DNA of 28,568 nt, from positions 1-28,568 of the forward strand of contig CAMWLB010000002.1 in assembly GCA_947174985.1 (NCBI GenBank). The letters are read 5' to 3'. The notes beneath the pieces were generated by a model. The model was not told where the DNA came from. It saw only the letters and a list, made by a program, of their open reading frames with translations, and did no database searches. Shown here one piece after another: positions 16,122 through 23,466 of this stretch (the stretch's first letter is position 1; the number at the start of each line of letters is the position of its first letter). This DNA is from an uncultured Lachnospiraceae bacterium (GTDB lineage: Bacteria > Bacillota > Clostridia > Lachnospirales > Lachnospiraceae). The position numbers were made by a program, and so were the translations under genes.

Positions 16122-16192
16122 CTTTGCTCCCATTTGCGTGCTTTGACGCGCGTGTTTTCCTGCCATGCCGCTTGGCGGCATACAAGATACAT

Positions 16193-16238
16193 GAAAAAAA
16201 CTCCCTGTTAAGATAGTACGCTATCTTTAACCGGGAGT
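16193..16238 (-). terminator. Rho-independent terminator after the HPr-like gene
   Basis: On the minus strand arms ACTCCC/GGGAGT and GTTAAAGATAG/CTATCTTAAC form a long imperfect stem with a 4-base loop, followed directly by TTTTTTTC. Confidence 0.85.
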
Positions 16239-16290
16239 CAATTTCTGCCTTATGGCTTTTGCTGCAAATTTCAGTTTCCTGTATCCTGCA

Positions 16291-16515
16291 TTAGCAGGCA
16301 AGAGCATAATTTTTCAGCATCTCTTCAAATTCTGCATTGTGTCCGCTGTAATGAACTGTCAAATCCTGTGAGAAATCCAGTCCATATACTCCAAGAAATG
16401 ATTTTGCATCTACTGCATATCTATTATAAGCAATGTCGATGTCAAAATCACATTTGGAAGCTACGGCTACAAAATGCTGCACTTCATTCGGGGTTAATCT
16501 GATTTTTCTTGTCAT
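16291..16515 (-). CDS. HPr-family-like protein lacking the phosphorylatable histidine
   Basis: 74 residues. The second half matches the HPr fold: FDIDIAYNRYAVDAKSFLGVYGLDFSQDLTV aligns with the region around the HPr Ser46 segment (N-L-K-S-I-M-G-V), and EFEEMLKNYA is the last helix. The first strand, which in HPr carries the G-I-H-A-R-P His15 loop, is replaced by LTPNEVQHFVAVASKC, so no phosphocarrier histidine is in place. The Ser in DAKSFLG could still be a site for HPr kinase. It may be a regulatory relative, as Crh is in Bacillus. It has its own promoter and terminator. Confidence 0.7.
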   Translation of the reverse strand: MTRKIRLTPNEVQHFVAVASKCDFDIDIAYNRYAVDAKSFLGVYGLDFSQDLTVHYSGHNAEFEEMLKNYALAC

Positions 16516-16597
16516 ATCGCTTTGCCTTCCTTTCTATTTGTCCCTTTCGTTTTTTCGTCGGGATTTTCTACGGCGTCTTTCCGCCGTTGTTAATACG

Positions 16598-16625
16598 ATT
16601 ATACTCGCTTTTATCTAAAAGTAAA
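16598..16625 (-). promoter_or_regulatory. Promoter for the HPr-like gene
   Basis: On the minus strand TTTACT (16625-16620), 16 bases, TATAAT (16603-16598). Confidence 0.6.
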
Positions 16626-16784
16626 GCATTTTTTTGACCTCAAAAAATGGTAGATTTTTGTGATTTTTCCCAAGTGCTCCCGCTTTATAGCATGTTGCGC
16701 ATTGCACTACCACAGATTGCCGTCTCATTAGTAGTATTGCACAATATTTTGTTTTATACCCCAAAATGCCCTAAAAATATTTGG

Positions 16785-17576
16785 CTATTTTTCAACAAAT
16801 TCAACCATGTAATTTCTAAAGCGCAGGGGCAGCATATTTTGTTGTAATTTCAGGTTTTTTCTGCCTTCAATACTAATCTTATGACAAAAATGGCGAAACA
16901 GTTCCTGATAATATTCCTCCTCTGCAGTCATCTTAAGTCCCTCATCCCCCGCCAAAAGAGGCGTATCCTGACCACTCATCAGAAACCACTCCTTTCCGGC
17001 AGGATGTATGGCATATAACCTTCTGTTTTCATCACAGATGACAAAGTTTTCCATCGGAAGCCTGTCTGCAAAGTGAACCGTGAGCATGGGTAGCACATTG
17101 TCCCTAGGTCCGATAACGGCATAGAGCACGCCTCCCTCCAATTCGGAAAAGCGCAGAAATTCCTGCATGCGGTGCAGCTCGTTGCCTGCGCTGCGGCTCA
17201 GTTCCAGTGTCCTGCGTACATTGTCATCCGCCAGATGGTCTAAAATACTCCCTCTGCACTTGCCGGAAAGTCCCCAGACTACCGTTTTATAAATCGCCTG
17301 CGCTTTGTCCGGCGCTGCTGACGATGCCGCCAGGCAGAGCGCAAAATAATCCTTTTCCCCAAAGCGGCTACGCAGCGTGCGGATTACCTTTTCTGTCTTG
17401 ACGCCGTCAGGCGCCACTGTCCGATACGTGGCAAAGAGCAGCATATCTCCTTCGCCCATTATCTGCAAGAATATGCCATCATGCGGCTTTTTCAGCGCAT
17501 ACGCCTCATAGATGCCGGTAAAAATCCCCTCCAGACTGTCTTCGCAAAGCAGTACGATATTTTCTTCCTCTGTCAT
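16785..17576 (-). CDS. TIGR03915-type DNA metabolism/repair protein, partner of the radical SAM gene
   Basis: 263 residues, cytosolic. It begins IVLLCEDSLEGIFTGIYEAYA, the hallmark opening of this family, and its C-terminal half contains QEFLRFSELEGGVLYAVIGPRDNVLPMLTVHFADRLP and HPAGKEWFLM, typical of the DUF4130 domain found fused to uracil-DNA glycosylase in some bacteria. The chemistry is not established. It starts 14 bases after the radical SAM gene; the GTG at 17585 is possible but ATG 17576, nine bases after AGGAGG, fits better. Such pairs are conserved across Firmicutes and Bacteroidetes and the two proteins presumably act together on damaged or modified DNA. Confidence 0.85.
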   Translation of the reverse strand: MTEEENIVLLCEDSLEGIFTGIYEAYALKKPHDGIFLQIMGEGDMLLFATYRTVAPDGVKTEKVIRTLRSRFGEKDYFALCLAASSAAPDKAQAIYKTVVWGLSGKCRGSILDHLADDNVRRTLELSRSAGNELHRMQEFLRFSELEGGVLYAVIGPRDNVLPMLTVHFADRLPMENFVICDENRRLYAIHPAGKEWFLMSGQDTPLLAGDEGLKMTAEEEYYQELFRHFCHKISIEGRKNLKLQQNMLPLRFRNYMVEFVEK

Positions 17577-17590
17577 CGCTGCCACCCTCC

Positions 17591-18943
17591 TTAAAGCTGT
17601 CCCGACGCCACTTTGCCGTTATCCGCCGCCGTTGGATTCGCCCCCAAAACCGTATCGTCAAATAGCGACAACTGCCGATAACTCATTCCGTCCGAAGCAA
17701 ACTGCTGCCGGTTCTTTACATCCGCAGTCAGGTTCCTCACGATATAATCCTCCTCCAACTTTGTGCGGTACATCATCTTTCCGTTGCAGGTGATAAAGTA
17801 CAGCGCCCTCTTTAAAACCACACCTATTTTTTTCAAGGAAACAAAATCAAGGCTGGCCGTCCGCCTTGCGTTGACAATACGCATAGCGCTCTTAACACCA
17901 ATCCCCGGTACACTGACTATCATCTCATACGGCGCCCTGTTGATCTCCACAGGAAACTGCTCCAAATGCCTTACCGCCCAGTCCTCCTTCGGGTCCAGCA
18001 TAACATTAAAGAATGGTCGTTTCTCACTCAGCAGCTCTTCTGCCTTGAATCCATAAAAACGCAGCAGCCAGTCTGCCTGATAAAGCCTGTGCTCCCTTAA
18101 AAGGGGCGGTCCACCCGGCAGCGCCGGCAATGCTTTGTCCTCATTCACCCTGACAAACGCGGAATAAAACACCCTCTTTAAGGAAAACTTCTGATACAGA
18201 CTCTCCGCCACATTCATAATCTGAAAATCACTCTCCGGCGTCGCACCGATAATCATCTGCGTGGACTGCCCGCCTCCCACAAAGCGGGGCGCATTGCGGT
18301 ACAACACCAGTTCGTTCTTATTCTCTGTAATCCCGTTCTGTATCTGCCGCATAGGGGCAAGAATGGTCTTTCTGTGCTTGTTTGGCGCAAGGTTTTTCAG
18401 TCCTTCCGCCGTCGGCAGTTCCAGATTGACACTCATTCTGTCTGCAAGATACCCTGTCAGTTGAATCAGGCGGGGGTCCGCCCCCGGTATCGCCTTGACA
18501 TGGACATAGCCGTTGAACCGACATCGGTTGCGCAGAATCCATATGGTCCGGTATATCAATTCCATGGTGTAATTGGGATTTTGAATGATGCCAGAGCTTA
18601 AAAACAGCCCCTCGATATAATTCCGCCGGTAAAACTGCATCGTCAGCTCACATATCTCCTCCGGTGTAAAGGTGGCACGTGGGATATCGTTAGACCTGCG
18701 GTTCAGACAGTATTTGCAGTCATAGATACATTCATTTGTCAAAAGAATCTTTAGCAGGGAAATACACCTGCCGTCAGCGCTGAAGCTGTGGCAGATACCC
18801 GCCGCGACACAGTTTCCCATGTCCCGCCCGTTTCCTTTTCTATCAACACCGCTGGAGGTGCATGCCACGTCATACTTGGCAGCATCGCTTAAAATCCCCA
18901 GCTTATCCATCACCGTCATTCCACCTGCAGCCAGATACTCCAT
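17591..18943 (-). CDS. Putative DNA modification/repair radical SAM protein (TIGR03916 type)
   Basis: 450 residues. The radical SAM cluster motif is CIYDCKYC (Cys72, 76, 79). Before it are the family's conserved DAAKYDVACTSSG and NCVAAGICHSF segments with extra cysteines (45, 51, 60). Near the C terminus (about 344-358) is a helix-hairpin-helix, VPGIGVKSAMRIVNAR, which binds DNA backbone. Family knowledge: this protein is predicted to modify or repair DNA and always travels with the TIGR03915 protein, sometimes with uracil glycosylase. ATG 18943, ten bases after AGAGGAG, is chosen over ATG 18952, which sits only one base from it. LexA-like boxes flank its promoter. Confidence 0.88.
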   Translation of the reverse strand: MEYLAAGGMTVMDKLGILSDAAKYDVACTSSGVDRKGNGRDMGNCVAAGICHSFSADGRCISLLKILLTNECIYDCKYCLNRRSNDIPRATFTPEEICELTMQFYRRNYIEGLFLSSGIIQNPNYTMELIYRTIWILRNRCRFNGYVHVKAIPGADPRLIQLTGYLADRMSVNLELPTAEGLKNLAPNKHRKTILAPMRQIQNGITENKNELVLYRNAPRFVGGGQSTQMIIGATPESDFQIMNVAESLYQKFSLKRVFYSAFVRVNEDKALPALPGGPPLLREHRLYQADWLLRFYGFKAEELLSEKRPFFNVMLDPKEDWAVRHLEQFPVEINRAPYEMIVSVPGIGVKSAMRIVNARRTASLDFVSLKKIGVVLKRALYFITCNGKMMYRTKLEEDYIVRNLTADVKNRQQFASDGMSYRQLSLFDDTVLGANPTAADNGKVASGQL

Positions 18944-18966
18944 AACACCCATACTCCTCTAAGCGC

Positions 18967-18978
18967 AAACATTTGTTC
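18967..18978 (-). promoter_or_regulatory. LexA (SOS) box, one mismatch, downstream of the promoter
   Basis: On the minus strand GAACAAATGTTT matches GAAC-N4-GTTC except for the last base. It lies between the -10 and the ribosome binding site. Confidence 0.5.
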
Positions 18979-18990
18979 CTTGTTTTTTTA

Positions 18991-19019
18991 ATACTAACAT
19001 AGTTCTTCTCCTATTGCAA
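18991..19019 (-). promoter_or_regulatory. Promoter of the radical SAM repair operon
   Basis: On the minus strand TTGCAA (19019-19014), 17 bases, TAGTAT (18996-18991). Confidence 0.6.
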
Positions 19020-19028
19020 GCATTTTCA

Positions 19029-19040
19029 GAACAAATGTTC
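19029..19040 (-). promoter_or_regulatory. LexA (SOS) box upstream of the promoter
   Basis: GAACATTTGTTC on the minus strand is a perfect GAAC-N4-GTTC inverted repeat, the core of the Gram-positive LexA/DinR site, ten bases before the -35. Its N4 is the reverse complement of that in the second box. Confidence 0.65.
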
Positions 19041-19203
19041 CGTAAAATATTTTCTTCAGATTCATGCAAAACTCTTCCACAAATCAAAAAAAGTGCTTGC
19101 AATAAGCATAAAAAAGGGGTTAAATAGAATAGGTATTTTTTATCTGGAAATGAGTGCAATTCCGTAGGACCCTCCGACGGTATGCATGGAAAGAAAGGAA
19201 ACT

Positions 19204-20214
19204 ATGAGCGAACTAAAACTGCCAAAGGGCTATCGGTCGGAATTAAACCTGTACGACACCCAGATAGCCATCAAAACCGTAAAGGACTTTTTTCAGACGC
19301 TTCTTGCAGAAAGACTGCATCTGCTCCGTGTGTCGGCTCCCCTCTTTGTGGATCCGGCTTCCGGCATGAACGACAACCTGAACGGCGTGGAACGCCCTGT
19401 CACTTTTGACATCAAGGAGCAAAACGGGAAGGAAGCTGAAATTGTCCATTCCCTCGCCAAGTGGAAACGCTTTGCGCTTAAGAAATATGGCTTTCATGTC
19501 GGAGAAGGCCTTTATACAGACATGAGTGCCATCAGGCGTGACGAGGTTGTCGATAATATACATTCCATCTATGTCGATCAATGGGACTGGGAAAAAATCA
19601 TTGAAAAAGAGGACCGCAATATCGATACGCTTAAGAGTGTAGTGCGCACAGTATACAAGGTCTTACGGAAAACAGAAAAATACATGTCCATTCACTATGA
19701 TTATATTGAAGAAATCCTGCCTCATGATATTTTCTTTATCACGTCGCAGGAGCTTGAGGATATGTTCCCCAACTACACACCAAAGGAGCGGGAATACTAC
19801 ATATCCAAGGCAAAAGGCGCCGTATGCATTATGCAGATTGGCGGTCCCTTAGAATCCGGCGAGCGTCACGACGGCAGAGCGCCGGACTATGACGACTGGA
19901 GTTTGAATGCAGATATCATTGTATACTATCCCGTGCTGGATATTGCACTGGAGCTTTCCTCCATGGGTATCCGTGTGGACAAAGCCGCACTGCTTTCACA
20001 GCTTGACATCGCCGGCTGTCCCGAGCGCGCTGAGCTTCCGTTCCAGAAGGCAATTTTAAACGAAGAACTTCCTTTTACCATCGGCGGTGGCATCGGGCAG
20101 TCCCGTATTTGTATGTTCTTCCTTCGGAAAGCGCATATCGGCGAGGTACAGTGCTCCCTCTGGCCGGAAGAAGCCATGCAGGAAGCAGAAAAAGCAGGTC
20201 TGCAGCTCTTATAA
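19204..20214 (+). CDS. asnA: Aspartate-ammonia ligase (asparagine synthetase A)
   Basis: 336 residues, full length for AsnA. It makes asparagine from aspartate, ammonia and ATP, with a class II tRNA-synthetase-like fold. Diagnostic stretches are LHLLRVSAPLFVDPASGMNDNLNGVERPV near the start, HSLAKWKRFALKKYGF, GLYTDMSAIRRDE (motif 2), DQWDWEK, and GGGIGQSRICMFFL (motif 3, with the ATP-binding Arg). The ATG at 19204 follows AAAGGAAACT; an ATG at 19186 is in frame but lacks a site. It is monocistronic, with a strong terminator and a promoter in the shared region with the repair operon. No T-box is seen. Confidence 0.97.
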   Translation: MSELKLPKGYRSELNLYDTQIAIKTVKDFFQTLLAERLHLLRVSAPLFVDPASGMNDNLNGVERPVTFDIKEQNGKEAEIVHSLAKWKRFALKKYGFHVGEGLYTDMSAIRRDEVVDNIHSIYVDQWDWEKIIEKEDRNIDTLKSVVRTVYKVLRKTEKYMSIHYDYIEEILPHDIFFITSQELEDMFPNYTPKEREYYISKAKGAVCIMQIGGPLESGERHDGRAPDYDDWSLNADIIVYYPVLDIALELSSMGIRVDKAALLSQLDIAGCPERAELPFQKAILNEELPFTIGGGIGQSRICMFFLRKAHIGEVQCSLWPEEAMQEAEKAGLQLL

Positions 20215-20240
20215 ACTTGTCATATAGACCGAAACAGTCA

Positions 20241-20264
20241 AAGGGCGGAATTCCGCCCTTTTTA
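20241..20264 (+). terminator. Rho-independent terminator of asnA
   Basis: AAGGGCGGAATTCCGCCCTT is a perfect palindrome (20241-20260), followed by TTT, 27 bases after the asnA stop. Confidence 0.9.
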
Positions 20265-20272
20265 CTATCGTT

Positions 20273-20596
20273 TTAAAGCATATTTTTATACTCTGTCCCC
20301 CACTCCTTCATCGCGTCTAAAATCGGGCGCATGGACTCTCCCAGTTCGCTTAATGCATATTCCACGTGGGGTGGCACTTCCGGATAAACCGTTCTCGTGA
20401 TAATGCCATCTTCTTCCATAGTACGCAGAGAATCCGTCAATACCTTCTGGCTGATTCCATCTAAATCTTTCTTCAATTCATTAAAACGCCATGGGCGAAC
20501 AAGAAGATTGCGCATAATTAATAACTTCCATTTACTTCCAATCACGGACACTGTGGTAGCAACAGGACATTCCGGCAATTCGTCTTTGGTTTTCAT
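20273..20596 (-). CDS. HxlR-family transcriptional regulator
   Basis: 107 residues with the whole HxlR winged helix: CPVATTVSVIGSKWKLLIMRNLL, RPWRFNELKKDLDGISQKVLTDSLRTMEEDGII, then YPEVPPHVEYALSELG. The single Cys before the first helix (Cys11) is the redox- or electrophile-sensing cysteine in family members such as HypR and YodB. HxlR regulators often control nitroreductases and flavin enzymes. This one is divergent from a peptide-maturase operon that includes a nitroreductase and so is the probable regulator. A promoter (TTGTTT, 17 bases, TATAAT, -10 near 20640-20645) precedes it. Confidence 0.9.
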   Translation of the reverse strand: MKTKDELPECPVATTVSVIGSKWKLLIMRNLLVRPWRFNELKKDLDGISQKVLTDSLRTMEEDGIITRTVYPEVPPHVEYALSELGESMRPILDAMKEWGTEYKNML

Positions 20597-20837
20597 GGGA
20601 CACTTCCTTTCAAAGCTTGTTTTTAATACTTACATTCTCATTATAGTGCAACATTCCAAAAAAAACAACGTGACGGACATAGGCACCTTTTTGTAACTAT
20701 CTAATAAAAAAGTGCGTACTTCTTTCCCTGTCCCGCCCTTGCTACAATATAATTGTCAAAAAACAAAACGGAGGAAAATTCCTCTGCTCCTGCAATGGCA
20801 GTCGCATTTTCCTTCGGAAAACAAGGAGGAATGGATT
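20597..20837. promoter_or_regulatory. Divergent control region, HxlR / peptide operon
   Basis: On the minus strand TTGTTT-17-TATAAT serves HxlR. On the plus strand TATAAT (20748-20753) lacks a good -35 at 16-18 bases, as for regulated promoters. A leader of about 75 bases follows, with two small hairpins (GAGGA...TCCTC near 20772-20786; TTTTCC...GGAAAA near 20806-20822) just before AAGGAGG. Confidence 0.5.
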
Positions 20838-21059
20838 ATGGCTTTATCAAATGTTGCTGAATTTGCCGGAAACGCAAGTGCCTGCGGTGCTGCCGGACCT
20901 GAGGAAAAACCCAGTGCCTGTGGCGCAGCCTCACCCGAGGAAAAACCGAGCGCCTGCGGTGCTGCCGCGCCCGAGGAAAAACCGAGCGCCTGCGGTGCTG
21001 CCGCGCCGGAAGAAAAGCCGAGTGCCTGCGGAAGTGCTTGTGGAGCCGGAGATAAGTAG
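20838..21059 (+). CDS. ACGX-repeat RiPP precursor peptide
   Basis: 73 residues: a short leader (MALSNVAEFAGNA, 1-13), then four copies of a 12-residue unit SACGAAxPEEKP (14-61), then SACGSACGAGDK. There are six Cys (16, 28, 40, 52, 64, 68), each in A-C-G. The repetition of Cys with Ala/Gly around it, the small size and the radical SAM/SPASM gene 107 bases downstream mark it as the target of that enzyme, as in the predicted 'ACGX' peptide family known to me from radical SAM surveys. Cys-to-carbon thioether links (sactipeptide or ranthipeptide type) are the likely modification; this is inference. ATG 20838 is eight bases after AAGGAGG. The DNA antisense frame is open only because of composition. 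Confidence 0.85.
   Translation: MALSNVAEFAGNASACGAAGPEEKPSACGAASPEEKPSACGAAAPEEKPSACGAAAPEEKPSACGSACGAGDK
20877..21032 (+). repeat. Tandem 36-bp repeat, four full copies plus partial
   Basis: Copies start at 20877, 20913, 20949, 20985 and partial at 21021. Copies 3 and 4 are almost identical; copy 1 differs mostly at third positions. It encodes the SACGAAxPEEKP unit. Confidence 0.9.
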
Positions 21060-21085
21060 CCTCTCTGCGTTATACCGCAGCAGCG

Positions 21086-21131
21086 TAATCCGGAGCCGGC
21101 ATGCGTCTTGCGTTTGTCCGGCTTCGGATTA
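21086..21131 (+). other. Strong intercistronic hairpin between precursor and maturase
   Basis: Arms TAATCCGGAGCCGG (21086-21099) and CCGGCTTCGGATTA (21118-21131) pair 13 of 14, with an 18-base loop. No U run follows, so it is not a standard terminator. It may stabilise the precursor mRNA or attenuate the maturase. Confidence 0.65.
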
Positions 21132-21166
21132 TAACCAACCATTTGAAAGGATAAGGATAACCATTT

Positions 21167-22198
21167 ATGAAACCATACTTCGCTTTTCAATGGCATATCA
21201 CGGATGATTGTGACCAAAGATGCAAACACTGCTACATTTTCTCAGAAGGAAAATGCAGCGAGCCTGTATCCATGAGCCTGCATGATATGGAAAAAGCTCT
21301 TTCTAATATAGAGAATATGTGCGAGCAGTTAAACCGCACTCCTTATTTTTACATCACAGGCGGCGACCCTCTTTTGCACCCTGATTTCTGGGAACTTATG
21401 GAACTGATTAAACAAAAAGGCTATAAGTCTACGATCATGGGAAATCCCTTTCATTTAACAGATGAGGTTTGCCGCAGGTTAAAGGCACATGGCTGTGAAA
21501 AATATCAGATGTCCCTTGACGGCATGAGAGATACTCATAATTACTTTAGGAAGCAGGGGTCTTTTGATTGTACCTTGGAAAAAATAGCGGTTATCAGAAA
21601 TGCAGGTATCAAATGTGCCATTATGTCTACCGTATCAGGAACCAATATAGAAGAAATACCGGATGTCGTTGATTTGGTCGTAAAACATCAGGCGGATATC
21701 TTTGCTTTTGGAAGGTACTGCCCTACCAGTGGAGAAAAAACTACAGGAATTGAACCACTTATCTATCGTGACTTTCTGGATAAACTATGGCATAAATACG
21801 AGGCATACAAAGAGCAGGGCGTAAACACTTATTTCAATCTGAAAGATCATTTGTGGACGCTTTATCTCTACGAAAAGGGACTCTTCAAAATTCCGGAATA
21901 TGCCAAAAAAGATATGGTATATGAAGGCTGCCACTGCGCTATCTGCCACATGACAATCCTGCCAAATGGAGATGTGTACGCCTGCCGCAGATTTGAAAGC
22001 AAAGTCGGGAATGTATTTGAAGAACCACTTTATGATATATTTATGACAAAAGAAGAAATCTATCGTGACTATGAAAAGTTTGAAAAATGCAATAAATGTG
22101 AACTCAGAGGATTTTGCAGGGGCTGTCCTGCGGTCACTTATGGAACTACTAGGAACTTTTACGGGGCGGATCCGCAATGTTGGAAAGTAGTAGAGTGA
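21167..22198 (+). CDS. Radical SAM/SPASM peptide maturase, ACGX system
   Basis: 343 residues. The radical SAM cluster is CDQRCKHC (Cys15, 19, 22), followed by GGDP (65-68) for SAM binding. The C-terminal SPASM region has Cys255, 257, 260, 273, 308, 311, 317, 320 and 338, enough for two auxiliary [4Fe-4S] clusters, in the usual pattern G-D-V-Y-A-C-R-R-F and C-N-K-C ... F-C-R-G-C-P. Such enzymes install thioether or other cross-links in ribosomal peptides. I place it in the ACGX-system family (TIGR04340, from memory). It has no RiPP recognition element that I can see, so leader binding may use another route. Start ATG 21167 follows GGATAAGGAT. Confidence 0.88.
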   Translation: MKPYFAFQWHITDDCDQRCKHCYIFSEGKCSEPVSMSLHDMEKALSNIENMCEQLNRTPYFYITGGDPLLHPDFWELMELIKQKGYKSTIMGNPFHLTDEVCRRLKAHGCEKYQMSLDGMRDTHNYFRKQGSFDCTLEKIAVIRNAGIKCAIMSTVSGTNIEEIPDVVDLVVKHQADIFAFGRYCPTSGEKTTGIEPLIYRDFLDKLWHKYEAYKEQGVNTYFNLKDHLWTLYLYEKGLFKIPEYAKKDMVYEGCHCAICHMTILPNGDVYACRRFESKVGNVFEEPLYDIFMTKEEIYRDYEKFEKCNKCELRGFCRGCPAVTYGTTRNFYGADPQCWKVVE

Positions 22199-22230
22199 GT
22201 GATAGAATAGAAGGTAAGGAAAGGCTTGTA

Positions 22231-22821
22231 ATGACAAACGAAGTGTTAGAAAATATAATGACAAGAAGAACGATCCGCCGCTTTCGGGAAGAGCAGATTG
22301 GTGAAGAGGAATTACAGGCAGTATTGGATGCAGGCCTGTATGCTCCCAGTGCCGGAGGAAGACAGGACGTGTTGTTTGTGGTATCGCAGAATAGGGCAAT
22401 CAATGAGAAATTGGGAAGAATCAAACGGAACAATTCTACGGTAAAGATGTCAACGGACACCGTATACATTTCCAAGGAACAGCCCAGCATTGCCGATAAT
22501 CCTGATATTTTTAACGCCTATTATGATGCACCTACGGTCATCACATTATTTGTACCCAAAAATTTTCTGTTCGGCCCCTACGATGCTAGTGCTGCTGCTG
22601 AAAATATGCTGCTTGCCGCACATTCCATCGGTTTGGGCGGGTGTTATATCGGCTCCGCATGGGAATCTTTTGCTGATCCTTTAGGGCAAGAAGTTTTGCG
22701 AGAGTGGAAAGTCAGAACAGATTACTATGCCGCCCTCCATGTCCTGTTAGGCTATCCGAAAGACAAGCAGGCGCCGATGGCTAGAGCGCGGAAAGAGGGA
22801 CGGATCATCAGAGTCAACTGA
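22231..22821 (+). CDS. Nitroreductase-family FMN oxidoreductase
   Basis: 196 residues. Family marks: MTRRTIRRFREEQIGEEELQAVLDAGLYAPSAGGRQ (the R-R-S/T-x-R-x-F and A-P-S-x-x-x-x-Q FMN-binding motifs), YDAPTVITLFVP, then ASAAAENMLLAAHSIGLGGCYIG, which is the second FMN contact. These enzymes reduce nitro groups, quinones or flavin substrates with NAD(P)H; some act in RiPP pathways as azoline dehydrogenases, others as electron donors. It starts 33 bases after the maturase gene with GGAAAGG upstream and is likely part of the operon. ATG 22177 in frame is less likely. Confidence 0.88.
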   Translation: MTNEVLENIMTRRTIRRFREEQIGEEELQAVLDAGLYAPSAGGRQDVLFVVSQNRAINEKLGRIKRNNSTVKMSTDTVYISKEQPSIADNPDIFNAYYDAPTVITLFVPKNFLFGPYDASAAAENMLLAAHSIGLGGCYIGSAWESFADPLGQEVLREWKVRTDYYAALHVLLGYPKDKQAPMARARKEGRIIRVN

Positions 22822-22843
22822 CAGACCGGAAGGAGGAGTAAAA

Positions 22844-23461
22844 ATGGATTTACAGACTTGTCTGCAAAAGTTACAGTATGTAGGTGTATTAAATTTTGCA
22901 ACTGTGGGTGAAGACGGAGCGCCACAGATACGTAATATCAGTGCCATACATTATGAAGAGGATGGATTCTATTTTTTCACTGCCAGGGGAAAAGATTTTT
23001 GTAAACAATTACTTGGCGATGGGCGGATTCAAGTGCTTGGATATACCAAATATAAAGAGATGATCCGGCTGTCCGGCAAAGCTTATCCTGTGGAAGCTGA
23101 CATGCAGGAAAAATGGATCGATACCATATTTGCGGAGCAGCCTTATCTTACAAATATATATCCCGGCGATACAAGAAAAATCGGTATCGTATTTTCCGTC
23201 AAAGATGCGACAGTCGAATATTTTAATCTTGGTGTGAATCCTATTTTCAGAGAAACCTATACAATGGGCAATGCCCAAAAGGCAGAAAAAGGTTATCATA
23301 TAACGGAGCAATGTATCGGCTGCGGAATCTGTCAACAAAACTGTCCGCAGAAATGTATCAAAGAAGGGAAGCCATACTATATAGAACAAAACCATTGTCT
23401 ACATTGTGGAAGTTGTATGGAGCATTGTCCGGTACAAGCGGTCATATCAAGAAAAGGGTGA
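22844..23461 (+). CDS. PNPOx-like flavoprotein fused to a 2[4Fe-4S] ferredoxin
   Basis: 205 residues. Residues 1-125 form a split-barrel PNPOx-like domain (YVGVLNFATVGEDGAPQIRNISAI; FFTARGKDFCKQLL; IRLSGKAYPVE). Residues 150-205 are a bacterial-type ferredoxin with two complete motifs, CIGCGICQQNCP and CLHCGSCMEHCP. The fusion suggests a flavin that exchanges electrons with clusters, fitting the supply of low-potential electrons to the radical SAM enzyme or to the nitroreductase. It is 22 bases after the nitroreductase gene, with GGAAGGAGG in front. Its stop overlaps a possible start of the sirtuin gene. Confidence 0.85.
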   Translation: MDLQTCLQKLQYVGVLNFATVGEDGAPQIRNISAIHYEEDGFYFFTARGKDFCKQLLGDGRIQVLGYTKYKEMIRLSGKAYPVEADMQEKWIDTIFAEQPYLTNIYPGDTRKIGIVFSVKDATVEYFNLGVNPIFRETYTMGNAQKAEKGYHITEQCIGCGICQQNCPQKCIKEGKPYYIEQNHCLHCGSCMEHCPVQAVISRKG

Positions 23462-23466
23462 TGAAC

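Noticed and set aside
16647..16847. 66-residue plus-strand frame ending over the TIGR03915 gene
   Set aside because: No ribosome binding site or known domain, and its end overlaps a better-supported gene.
20877..21032. CRISPR array
   Set aside because: The 36-base repeats are directly adjacent without spacers and lie in frame in a coding gene.
20756..21229. 157-residue open frame opposite the precursor gene with ALGFSSG repeats
   Set aside because: It is the reverse of the tandem repeat, which keeps both strands open. The plus strand has the ribosome binding site and the maturase partner.
20838..22198. SCIFF/ranthipeptide or PqqA-type identity of the peptide system
   Set aside because: The precursor lacks the SCIFF sequence and has ACG repeats; the enzyme's neighbours also differ.
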